From UBA3071 sp965369635 (GTDB lineage Bacteria > Chloroflexota > Anaerolineae > UBA3071), in assembly GCA_965369635.1 (NCBI GenBank), contig CBDURC010000048.1:1-15600 (forward strand): 15,600 nt of DNA, written 5' to 3'. Below are positions 1 to 5,867 of this stretch, piece by piece. Position 1 is the stretch's first letter. Each line of letters starts with the position of its first letter. The position numbers and the translations under genes are program-made. The notes below the pieces were generated by a model. The model was not told the origin of the DNA. It did not search any database and saw only the letters and a list, made by a program, of their open reading frames with translations.

Positions 1-396
1 TCGAGCCTGGGACAGTTGGGACAGGCGAGCCCGGAGGTGATCGCTGCCCTGGTCAGCGCCCTCGGCGATAGCGACAGTGATGTGCGGCGGGCGGCGTCGT
101 CGAGCCTGGGACAGTTGGGACAGGCGAGCCCGGAGGTGATCGCTGCCCTGGTCAGCGCCCTCGGCGATAGCGACAGTGATGTGCGGCGGGCGGCGGCGTC
201 GAGCCTGGGTCAGTTGGGTCAGGGGAGCCCCGAGGTGATCGCTGCCCTGGTCACCGCCCTCGGCGATAGCAGTGGGTATGTGCGGGTGGCGTCGTCGTCG
301 AGCCTGGTTCAGTTGGGTCAGGCGAGCCCCAAGGTGCTGACCGCGCTCAATCGTGCTTTGCATGATTCCCACAGCGGTGCGCGCAACGCGGCGCAC
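1..396 (+). repeat. Tandem 99-bp coding repeat, four units (HEAT units)
   Basis: Units are 1-99, 100-198, 199-297 and 298-396. Units 1 and 2 differ at one base (position 97 t versus 196 g, Ser to Ala). Unit 3 is close, and unit 4 is clearly diverged. Identity extends to synonymous positions in units 1 and 2, so it reflects recent duplication or gene conversion rather than only protein-level constraint. The array continues past the left edge. Confidence 0.9.
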
Positions 397-666
397 GAGG
401 CGCTTCCGAAGCTGCTGGAGGGCAAGCCCATTCCGGGGGACGAGTGGGTGCCACTGAAAGTGCGGCGGAAGCTGCGCAAGCAGAGGACTCTGTGGACGCG
501 GCTCACTCTGGCGTTGGTGCTACCGCCGCTCGCGTACATTCTGGCTGAACACTACGTACCCGGCTTTCAGCAAGTGATCTTCGGGTTGTCAGTCTTTGCC
601 ACCTGGGCTGCTTTCTTGGGAGCGTTGGCCGAGATCCGGGGGTGGTGGGAGAGACTGCGTCGGTGA
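1..666 (+). CDS. HEAT-repeat protein with two C-terminal transmembrane helices (5' end outside window)
   Basis: The frame is open from base 1, so this is the C-terminal 221 residues of a longer protein. Residues 1-132 are four 33-residue HEAT/PBS-lyase-like repeats with the pattern SPEVIAALVSALGDSDSDVR; the first two are almost identical and the fourth is diverged (ALHDSHSGARNAAHEAL). A basic linker follows (KVRRKLRKQR), then two hydrophobic helices at about 164-185 and 191-212, ending in a basic tail (RGWWERLRR). HEAT arrays are protein-interaction scaffolds, and here the array is probably tethered to the membrane with the repeats in the cytoplasm (inference from the positive linker). In related bacteria such arrays often follow a NACHT or protease-like domain, but the N-terminus is not visible and no function is assigned. 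The stop codon lies in the first bases of the downstream interspersed repeat (661-771), so that repeat may have reshaped the C-terminus. Confidence 0.85.
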   Translation, partial: SSLGQLGQASPEVIAALVSALGDSDSDVRRAASSSLGQLGQASPEVIAALVSALGDSDSDVRRAAASSLGQLGQGSPEVIAALVTALGDSSGYVRVASSSSLVQLGQASPKVLTALNRALHDSHSGARNAAHEALPKLLEGKPIPGDEWVPLKVRRKLRKQRTLWTRLTLALVLPPLAYILAEHYVPGFQQVIFGLSVFATWAAFLGALAEIRGWWERLRR

Positions 667-771
667 AGCCGGTTGGGAAACTGGTGAACTGGCAGACTGG
701 TTGACTGCCGCTCGTTCCACCAATATACCAACACACCAATCTACCACTCCACCAGCAGAAAGGAGACCAAA
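661..771 (+). repeat. Interspersed hairpin repeat A, copy 1
   Basis: This copy matches 1849-1966 along its length. Shared blocks are cggtgaag-cggttggga at the start, a ttgac-g-cgctcg core, and accagcaga-aggagaccaaa at the end. Arms 681-701 and 735-755 pair at 17 of 21 positions, so the RNA could fold into a long stem-loop built from ACTGGT/ACCAAT phrases. It begins on the last codon and stop of the HEAT-repeat gene. It ends in an SD-like aaggag that no start codon follows, because the MITE-like element begins there. Confidence 0.75.
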
Positions 772-940
772 GTCTCAGTCAGCAATTCTCAATGTGGCCC
801 CCTTACGTTCACCGATTGAGGCGCTCTCCCCCAAGACGACCATATCCTGGCTGCTGGTGGGAGAGAAGCAGCGAAAAACAGGGTGAATCGGTGTCACCGT
901 CCCACCAGAATCGTCACATTGAGAATTGCTGAGTCTCAGT
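771..940. mobile_element. MITE-like element with 17-bp terminal inverted repeats and 9-bp target duplication
   Basis: Perfect inverted repeats cagcaattctcaatgtg (780-796) and cacattgagaattgctg (915-931) bound a 152-bp core. The flanks carry a direct repeat agtctcagt at 771-779 and 932-940, as expected for a 9-bp target-site duplication. Inside are further inverted segments, caccgatt (810-817) with aatcggtg (886-893) and ctctccc with gggagag. No transposase fits, so it would be non-autonomous. A 9-bp duplication is known for several IS families, including IS4-like ones; the parent family is not identified. It sits at the 3' end of repeat A copy 1 and just upstream of the TumE-module promoter. 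Confidence 0.7.
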
Positions 941-948
941 CATCAGCA

Positions 949-977
949 TTGACCAATGCTCGTCTTTGTGTTACAAT
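949..977 (+). promoter_or_regulatory. Sigma-70-type promoter of the TumE module
   Basis: TTGACC (949-954), a 17-bp spacer, then TACAAT (972-977) preceded by TG-t, an extended -10. The expected start near 984 leaves a leader of about 37 nt with GGGAG at 1009-1013, seven bases before the ATG at 1021. The next promoter, at 4000-4028, has the same boxes and spacing. Confidence 0.75.
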
Positions 978-1020
978 TCTCTCGCTGGGAACGTGCATCA
1001 AGGTGAATGGGAGACAGCTA

Positions 1021-1290
1021 ATGCTTTTGCTAGACCTGCTCAAGGACATGGGAATTCTGGAAGGGAAACTCCGGAGCTTCGAGGAGAAATTCGGGGTCAA
1101 GTCTGAGGATTTCTATCAGGCGATGGCGCGCGGGGAATTGGAAGAATTCGACGCGCTGGATGAGTACCGCATGGAATTCGTGGAGTGGCTGGCGTTGTAC
1201 AAGACCTGGCTCAGCCTGGATGAGAAGTATCACCAACTGATCGCTAGGCAACCCATAGCTATCCAAATCAGGTCCGCAGTGGCAGCATGA
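1021..1290 (+). CDS. Small acidic helical protein, presumed antitoxin/partner of the TumE-family toxin
   Basis: An 89-residue protein rich in Glu, Asp, Leu and aromatic residues, with a predicted all-helical middle (FYQAMARGELEEFDALDEYR, then FVEWLALYKTWLSL). I recognise no DNA-binding motif; heptad-like hydrophobics suggest a coiled coil or helical hairpin that could bind the toxin. The ATG at 1021 is chosen because promoter (949-977) and SD (1009-1013) are correctly placed for it; the in-frame start upstream at 883 lies before the promoter, inside the MITE-like element. Its stop overlaps the next start as ATGA, the tight coupling typical of antitoxin-toxin pairs. The antitoxin role is inferred from position, size and acidity; the family is not named with certainty. 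Confidence 0.8.
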   Translation: MLLLDLLKDMGILEGKLRSFEEKFGVKSEDFYQAMARGELEEFDALDEYRMEFVEWLALYKTWLSLDEKYHQLIARQPIAIQIRSAVAA

Positions 1291-1781
1291 TATCGCCAAC
1301 CCCTCTGTCCTCACCGCGCGAGTACGAGACGTACGTCTATACTCTTAGGGAACACCATCCCCGCATTCAGCGCTCCACGCTCGTGTACATTCCCTCTGGT
1401 GCGCTTTTCGGACGCGTGGAGGGAATGATCCTCTTCGCCAATGGCATTATCCTGTGCGTCGTCGAATTCCTAAACTTCGAGTTGGAGGTCATCGAAGGCT
1501 ATGGCTACGAGGTCTCGCGTCGTCTTGTCTCTCTTGACAAGCCTGAAGCGCCGACCGCGAGTGAGTACTGCAAGCCAGCTTATCCGAACAAGGAGAAGCT
1601 CTACTGGTACGATTCCTTTCCGCATCCCACCGATCCTACTTTGGCGAGCACCGATCCTCACCACAAGCACATTCCCCCTGACATACGGCATCACCGCGTT
1701 CCCGCTCCCGATATCAGCTTCACCAGACCTAATCTGCCCTTCCTGATCGCTGAAGTCGAGCAATCATTCCTTGATAACTGA
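1287..1781 (+). CDS. TumE family toxin (DUF6516-like)
   Basis: A 164-residue protein with the hallmarks of the TumE/DUF6516 toxin family: the N-terminal SSPREYETYVY with RSTLVYIPSGALFGRVEG, the central EKLYWYDSFPHPTDPTL, and the C-terminal signature DPHHKHIPPDIRHHRVPAP followed by ISFTRPNLPFLI, which fills about residues 123-154. The His/Lys-rich HHKH and RHHR clusters are probably the functional surface. Family members are described as type II toxins paired with a small upstream antitoxin; the molecular target is not evident here. The start ATG overlaps the upstream stop by 4 nt and has no strong SD of its own, so translation is probably coupled. The length is normal and the frame intact, so the toxin looks active. 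Family membership rests on motif recognition from memory. Confidence 0.85.
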   Translation: MISPTPLSSPREYETYVYTLREHHPRIQRSTLVYIPSGALFGRVEGMILFANGIILCVVEFLNFELEVIEGYGYEVSRRLVSLDKPEAPTASEYCKPAYPNKEKLYWYDSFPHPTDPTLASTDPHHKHIPPDIRHHRVPAPDISFTRPNLPFLIAEVEQSFLDN

Positions 1782-1848
1782 AGTGTTGATGGTCAGTGCA
1801 GTTGGCCTGTTGTCCGTTCGAGCTTCTTGCGGGTGGAAGGGTTCGCAG

Positions 1849-1966
1849 CGGTGAAGGCGGTTGGGAGATTGGTGAACCGGTAGATTGGTAAATTGGTTGA
1901 CCGTCGCTCGGCCCACCACTCTACCACTCTACCAATGTACCAATGTACCAGCAGAAGGAGACCAAA
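1849..1966 (+). repeat. Interspersed hairpin repeat A, copy 2, providing the SD of the next gene
   Basis: This is the second copy of the repeat at 661-771. Arms 1879-1897 and 1931-1949 pair at 17 of 19 positions around a 33-nt loop, made of GGTAGATTGGT and ACCAATGTACC phrases. Its last bases, aaggagaccaaa, place a strong SD seven bases before the ATG at 1969, so in a transcript the hairpin would sit directly upstream of the ribosome binding site. The rest of 1782-1968 shows nothing else I can support. Confidence 0.75.
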
Positions 1967-1968
1967 CC

Positions 1969-3861
1969 ATGAACAAACGACACGCGTTCCGAGCCATCGA
2001 AGCCACCGCCGTGCTGCTCTTTTTCGTGCAGGCGGTGCGGGTGCTCTTCTCCGTGCTCTTCGGCGTCATCTACGACGCTGTCTTCGCCGGGCCGTTCACG
2101 CTGGCTGCGGTGGTGAAGGTACTGCTGTTTCTGCTGGCGCTGCTCTGCCCGCTGCTCGCGCCGCGGGGCGAACGGGCGCGGCGGCGGACGCTCTTCGGAG
2201 CCGCGCTGGTGGCCTTCGCCGCCCGCATCCCGCTGACGATCAACCATCCAGACGTGCGGCTGGTCGCGGGCTTGTTCATCACCGCCGCTGGCTCGCTCTA
2301 CCTGGCGACGCTGCTGCGCAGGCAACAGCGGCTTTTCATGCCCGCTTTCATCGCTGCCCTCGTTGGCGATCAACTGCTGCGCACGCTGGGCCATACCTTC
2401 GACCTGGGCCTGCGGCCCTGGTGGCTGCCGGTGCAGGTCGTGTTGTCACTGGCGCTGGCTGGTGTGGCCTGGTTTGCCTGGCGACGGCCTGAAGAAGCCG
2501 CGGTGGACGAACCCGAGGCGCGGCTGGGCATCGCTGGCGGGCTGGCCGTGGGTGCGGCGCTCTTCCTGGAAACCTCGCTGCTCAATGTTCCCAATGCCAT
2601 CGCCCGCCTGAGCGGCGCGCCCTATGCCCTCATCGCCCCGCTGCTGATGCTGGTCACGCTGCTGGCCTGGCTGACCTACGTCACGGGCTGGTACGAGCGG
2701 CTACGGCTGGGCGAGCGTGAGCGGGGCATCGGGCTCATCTTGCTCACGCTGGTCTGCATGACCATTGGCCTCGCCTGGAGACCGGTGGCGGCAGCCTCGC
2801 TGCTGGTGGCGCAATTGACCGTGCTGCTGGCGTTGGGAGGCGCTGTGCGTGCCCGCGGTGAGCATCGCCATTGCTGCGCTGGCCTGGGCCTGGCGCTGGG
2901 GCTCGTCCTCTTCCTGTTGCTCAACTTCGCCTATGCCTTTGCCTTCACCTACGCCTACACCCTCCCATTCTTCCGCGGCGCGGGGCCGCCGATCCTGCTC
3001 ATTGCCACGCTGATCGCCACGCTGCCTGCACAACGACGGGGACAGCCGGCGGTGCCGGCCCCCTCGGCCGCGCCGCTCTGGCAACTCGCCCTCGTGTCGC
3101 TGCTGCTGGCTTTCGTTTGCGCCGCGGTGGCCTGGCCGCCATCGCTGCCGTCGCCTGAACCCACCATGACCCTGCGCGCCGCCACCTACAACATGCATTA
3201 CGGTTACAACACCCCCTGGCAACTCAGCCTGGAAGCGCAGGCGCGCACCATCGAGGAAAGCGGCGCCGATGTCGTCTTCCTGCAGGAGGTGGACGCTGGC
3301 CGCCTTACCTCCTACGGCGTGGACGACGCTCTGTGGCTGGCGCGGCGGCTGGGGATGCGGGAGGTGTACCTGCCCTGCGTGGAGGGTCTGACTGGCATCG
3401 CCCTGCTGTCCCGCTATCCGCTGCTCGACCAGGGTGGGCAGTTGCTGCCCAGCGAGGAGGAGCAGACGGGCATCGTCTGGGCGCAACTGGACACGGACGG
3501 TGGCCCGGTGAACGCCTTCGGCATCTGGCTGGGCCTCTCGCCGGAGGAGCGTGCCAGGCAGCTTGAGGGTGCGCTGGCCTTCATTGAGGAGAAGCATGAG
3601 GAACACCCTGGGCAGGCCCTCTTCGGCGGCGACTTCAACTCCAGGCCCGATTCGCCCGTCTACGCGCGCATCGCGGGTGGGGGCTTTGTGGATCCTTTCA
3701 TCGTCACCGGCACCGAGCCGCTGCCCACATCCCCGGCAGAAGAGCCAAAGAATCGCATTGACTTCGTCTGGGTGCGCGGCCTGCAGCCCACCGCCGCCGA
3801 GGTGCTCGCCTCGACGGCGTCCGACCATCGCCTCGTGGTCATCGAGGCCACATTGGAGTAA
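1969..3861 (+). CDS. Polytopic membrane protein with C-terminal endonuclease/exonuclease/phosphatase domain
   Basis: A 630-residue protein. Residues 1 to about 390 hold roughly ten or more hydrophobic helices, starting with AVLLFFVQAVRVLFSVLFGV. Residues 400-630 form an EEP-fold metal-dependent phosphohydrolase domain with the expected motifs: TYNMHYG (406-412), LQEVD with Glu440, GGDFN with Asp555 and Asn557, RIDFVW with Asp598, and SDH at 618-620. The catalytic set is complete, so activity on a phosphoester (phospholipid, sphingolipid, inositol phosphate or nucleic acid) is plausible; the membrane fusion favours a lipid-linked or extracytoplasmic substrate (inference). The ATG at 1969 is chosen for its SD (aaggag, 1955-1960); longer in-frame starts lie in repeat A. 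No signal peptide is separable from the first helix. Confidence 0.85.
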   Translation: MNKRHAFRAIEATAVLLFFVQAVRVLFSVLFGVIYDAVFAGPFTLAAVVKVLLFLLALLCPLLAPRGERARRRTLFGAALVAFAARIPLTINHPDVRLVAGLFITAAGSLYLATLLRRQQRLFMPAFIAALVGDQLLRTLGHTFDLGLRPWWLPVQVVLSLALAGVAWFAWRRPEEAAVDEPEARLGIAGGLAVGAALFLETSLLNVPNAIARLSGAPYALIAPLLMLVTLLAWLTYVTGWYERLRLGERERGIGLILLTLVCMTIGLAWRPVAAASLLVAQLTVLLALGGAVRARGEHRHCCAGLGLALGLVLFLLLNFAYAFAFTYAYTLPFFRGAGPPILLIATLIATLPAQRRGQPAVPAPSAAPLWQLALVSLLLAFVCAAVAWPPSLPSPEPTMTLRAATYNMHYGYNTPWQLSLEAQARTIEESGADVVFLQEVDAGRLTSYGVDDALWLARRLGMREVYLPCVEGLTGIALLSRYPLLDQGGQLLPSEEEQTGIVWAQLDTDGGPVNAFGIWLGLSPEERARQLEGALAFIEEKHEEHPGQALFGGDFNSRPDSPVYARIAGGGFVDPFIVTGTEPLPTSPAEEPKNRIDFVWVRGLQPTAAEVLASTASDHRLVVIEATLE

Positions 3862-3891
3862 CTAGGGTCTCTCAATTCTCGTAGGAGCGCT

Positions 3892-3942
3892 GGTCGAGTA
3901 GGCTCGAAGTAAGGATTTCGATACGCCTACGGCTACTCAATC
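3892..3942. repeat. REP-like imperfect palindrome
   Basis: ggtcgagtag at 3892-3901 pairs imperfectly with ctactcaatc at 3933-3942, around an interior containing the ggatttcgatacgcc phrase. Elements of the form GGTYGAGTAG...CTACTCAAYC with a TTTCGATACGC core recur in intergenic regions of high-GC bacteria. It lies 30 bp after the EEP gene stop and could also act as a terminator or mRNA 3' end, though no T-run follows. The remainder of 3862-3999 shows nothing else recognisable. Confidence 0.6.
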
Positions 3943-3999
3943 GGCGCGCGCCAGGCGCTTGCCGGAGAATCTGAAAGCTCAAGCAGTAACCCTTCGCCA

Positions 4000-4028
4000 T
4001 TGACCGCTAGCGCCGCTTGTGCTACAAT
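4000..4028 (+). promoter_or_regulatory. Sigma-70-type promoter of the small-ORF/beta-CASP operon
   Basis: TTGACC (4000-4005), a 17-bp spacer and TACAAT (4023-4028) with TG-c before it (extended -10). It shares with the promoter at 949-977 the boxes, the spacing, the preceding 'ca', and the ttgtg just before the -10 region. The start is expected near 4035, giving a leader of about 70 nt to the first small ORF. Confidence 0.7.
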
Positions 4029-4102
4029 CTAACTTGGCTTGTACAGCGGTTGCGTATGTGCCAACGGGAAGGCGGGTGCGAAAAGCAAGACGGACGGGAA
4101 GG

Positions 4103-4171
4103 ATGAAAACGTTGCTGGAGCGGTTCCACCGTGAGTTCGATGCATCAGTGGAGGAAGCATATGTTCTTTGA
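4103..4171 (+). CDS. Very short ORF (22 aa) ending at CTT-TGA-C; leader peptide or frameshifted N-terminal part
   Basis: Encodes MKTLLERFHREFDASVEEAY plus VL, then stops at TGA 4169-4171. GGGAAGG (4096-4102) abuts the ATG with no spacing, so the start is uncertain; an in-frame GTG at 4076 would add nine basic residues. It overlaps the next ORF (ATG 4161) by 11 nt. The final codons CTT TGA C match the heptamer where bacterial release factor 2 genes shift +1; a +1 shift here would join this peptide to DVDKVCRITGVIE of the next frame, giving a 78-residue protein. Alternatives are a coupling leader peptide or a simple frameshift mutation. No family is recognised. Confidence 0.4.
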   Translation: MKTLLERFHREFDASVEEAYVL

Positions 4172-4340
4172 CGTAGACAAGGTGTGCAGGATAACGGGAG
4201 TCATTGAGACCAATCTCACTCTGGACGACTGGCAAATCTATGACATGCTCCAGAAGGAGCTCGGTGACTTCCGTCTGTTCATCGCCAATACCTGGCGGAT
4301 CGTCAGGGAGAAGGGCGACAAAGCAGGCAAAGCATCATGA
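4161..4340 (+). CDS. Small hypothetical protein (59 aa) coupled to the beta-CASP ribonuclease
   Basis: Encodes MFFDVDKVCRITGVIE, then TLDDWQIYDMLQKELGDFRL and a basic tail ending KAGKAS. GGAGG (4150-4154) sits six bases before ATG 4161, an excellent SD, so this start is preferred over ATG 4131 (ten residues longer, no SD). The sequence looks helical and mixed-charge, with no motif I recognise. Its stop overlaps the start of the ribonuclease as ATGA, implying translational coupling and a related job, such as an adaptor, regulator or antitoxin-like partner (inference). If the CTT-TGA-C junction is read through by +1 shifting, most of this protein is the C-terminal part of a 78-residue product. 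Confidence 0.65.
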   Translation: MFFDVDKVCRITGVIETNLTLDDWQIYDMLQKELGDFRLFIANTWRIVREKGDKAGKAS

Positions 4341-5743
4341 AACTCACATTCTTCGGCGCGGCGCGCACCGTCACCGGATCCATGCATCTGGTGGAAGCCA
4401 ACGGCGTGCGGCTGCTGCTCGATTGCGGTCTCTTCCAGGGTCGCCGCAAGGAGACCTACGAGCGCAATCTCAACTTCCCCTTCGATCCGGCCAGCATAGA
4501 CGCCGTGATCCTTTCCCACGCCCACATTGACCATTCGGGCAACATCCCCAACCTGGTCAAGCAGGGCTTCCAGGGGCCCATCTGGTGCACGCCGGCGACG
4601 CGCGACCTGTGTGTGGCCATGCTGCGCGACAGCGGATACATACACGAACAGGATGTGTTCTATCTCAACAAGCATCGTCGGCGCAAGGGGTTGCCGCCCG
4701 TGGAAGCGCTCTACACCCGGCAGGACGCCGATGCCTCCCTTCCAGCATTTGTCACTATCGGCTATGGACGCCCCTTCCCCGTAGTCCCTGGCGTGCGGCT
4801 GACCTTCCTTGACGCTGGGCACATCCTGGGTTCAGCCATCACGCGTTTGGACATCGAGGAAAAGGGCAAGACGCACCGGCTGGTCTTCTCCGGCGACCTG
4901 GGTCGGCAGGGCTTGGCCATCTTGCGCGATCCGGAGAAGGTGGGCGAGGCAGACGTGCTGATCATGGAGAGCACCTACGGCAACCGCCTGCACGGGACGC
5001 CGGGCGAGGCAGAGAAGATGCTGCGCCGCGTGATCAACGACACCTACCGCCGCCGGGGCAAGGTGATCATCCCTTCCTTCGCCGTGGGCCGCACGCAGGA
5101 ACTGGTCTACGGCCTGCACCGGTTGGCCGATGCCCACAAAATCCCTGATCTGCCCATCTTCGTGGACAGCCCGCTGGCGGTGAACGTGACCGAGATCTTC
5201 CGCTTGCACCCCGAATGTTACGACGAGGAGGTGCAGGAATTCATCAACCGGGACTCACACCGCGACCCCTTCGGCTTCCGGCGGCTGCGCTACATCCGTG
5301 ATGTAGAGGATTCCAAGGCCCTTAACTTTCTGCGCGATTCGGCAGTCATCATCAGCGCGTCGGGCATGTGCGAGGCGGGGCGCATCCTGCATCATCTCAA
5401 GAACAACATCGGCGATCCAGCGAACACCATCCTCTTCGTCGGCTTCCAGGCCGAACACACACTGGGCCGTCGCATTCTGGATGGCCACGAGCAGGTGCGC
5501 ATTTTTGGCAAAGAGTACCGCGTGCGGGCGGATGTGGAGTGCATTGACGGCTACAGCGCCCACGCCGATCAGAAGGAACTGCTGGCCTGGGTGGAAGGTT
5601 TCGACAGCCAGCGGTTGCAGCATGCCTTCCTCGTCCACGGTGAAGAGGAGGCCGCCCTCGTGTTGGCTGAGGAGGTGCGACAGAGAGGCGTGCGCCACGT
5701 GCGCGTGCCGGAGCGAGGGGAGGTGGTGGAATTGATCAGCTGA
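4337..5743 (+). CDS. Metallo-beta-lactamase fold beta-CASP ribonuclease
   Basis: A 468-residue protein of the YSH1/CPSF73-like (COG1236-type) family, similar in size to the Thermus TTHA0252 class; these are zinc-dependent RNases. Visible metal-site motifs: motif 2 HAHIDH (61-66), motif 3 His162 in DAGHILGSA, motif 4 Asp187 in FSGDLGR. Beta-CASP motifs: A at Glu211 (ESTYGNRLH), B at SASGMCEAGRILHHL (340-354), C at His409 in YSAHADQ, and a final VHGE (433-436). All catalytic residues are present, so an active endo- or exoribonuclease acting in the cytoplasm on mRNA or structured RNA is expected. No KH domain is seen, unlike archaeal CPSF1-type proteins. The ATG overlaps the small upstream gene by 4 nt, placing it under the promoter at 4000-4028. 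Confidence 0.92.
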   Translation: MKLTFFGAARTVTGSMHLVEANGVRLLLDCGLFQGRRKETYERNLNFPFDPASIDAVILSHAHIDHSGNIPNLVKQGFQGPIWCTPATRDLCVAMLRDSGYIHEQDVFYLNKHRRRKGLPPVEALYTRQDADASLPAFVTIGYGRPFPVVPGVRLTFLDAGHILGSAITRLDIEEKGKTHRLVFSGDLGRQGLAILRDPEKVGEADVLIMESTYGNRLHGTPGEAEKMLRRVINDTYRRRGKVIIPSFAVGRTQELVYGLHRLADAHKIPDLPIFVDSPLAVNVTEIFRLHPECYDEEVQEFINRDSHRDPFGFRRLRYIRDVEDSKALNFLRDSAVIISASGMCEAGRILHHLKNNIGDPANTILFVGFQAEHTLGRRILDGHEQVRIFGKEYRVRADVECIDGYSAHADQKELLAWVEGFDSQRLQHAFLVHGEEEAALVLAEEVRQRGVRHVRVPERGEVVELIS

Positions 5744-5783
5744 TGAAGCCGATGAAACGGAGCCTACGGAGCCTACGGCACAC

Positions 5784-5812
5784 TTGACAAACTGCGCCAC
5801 GCCCTGTATACT
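5784..5812 (+). promoter_or_regulatory. Consensus-like promoter of the AbrB/PIN module
   Basis: TTGACA (5784-5789), a 17-bp spacer and TATACT (5807-5812): perfect -35, five of six at -10. The start is expected near 5819, just before the palindrome at 5821-5835. It is 41 bp after the ribonuclease stop, so the module can be expressed independently. Confidence 0.8.
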
Positions 5813-5820
5813 GAAATACA

Positions 5821-5835
5821 GCTTTTCGGAAAAGC
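5821..5835 (+). promoter_or_regulatory. Palindrome at the transcription start, candidate operator of the AbrB antitoxin
   Basis: gctttt-cgg-aaaagc is a perfect 6-bp inverted repeat with a 3-bp centre, lying 8 bp after the -10 box. Antitoxins commonly repress their own operon by binding a palindrome over the promoter or start, so this is a natural candidate. It could instead form a small 5' UTR hairpin. Confidence 0.5.
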
Positions 5836-5867
5836 AGTGTCCCAGGTAGATCGTGAGGAGTGGGAGG

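Noticed and set aside
1..396. CRISPR-like repeat array
   Set aside because: The repeats are contiguous 99-bp coding units in one open frame with no spacers, encoding HEAT helices.
883..1020. N-terminal extension of the 89-aa TumE partner from ATG-like start 883
   Set aside because: It would be translated from the MITE-like element and across the promoter at 949-977; ATG 1021 has the SD and the promoter in the right places.
1885..1968. Longer N-terminus for the membrane-EEP protein from the start at 1885
   Set aside because: It lies inside hairpin repeat A and its residues look like translated repeat; a strong SD precedes ATG 1969.
4056..4106. A 16-codon frame (MCQREGGC...) in the leader of the small-ORF operon
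   Set aside because: No SD, unusual composition and no support beyond being open; the leader has too few constraints to call it.
5735..5744. atcagctgat palindrome at the end of the beta-CASP gene
   Set aside because: Only 10 bp, centred on coding sequence and the stop codon, with no T-run; likely chance.
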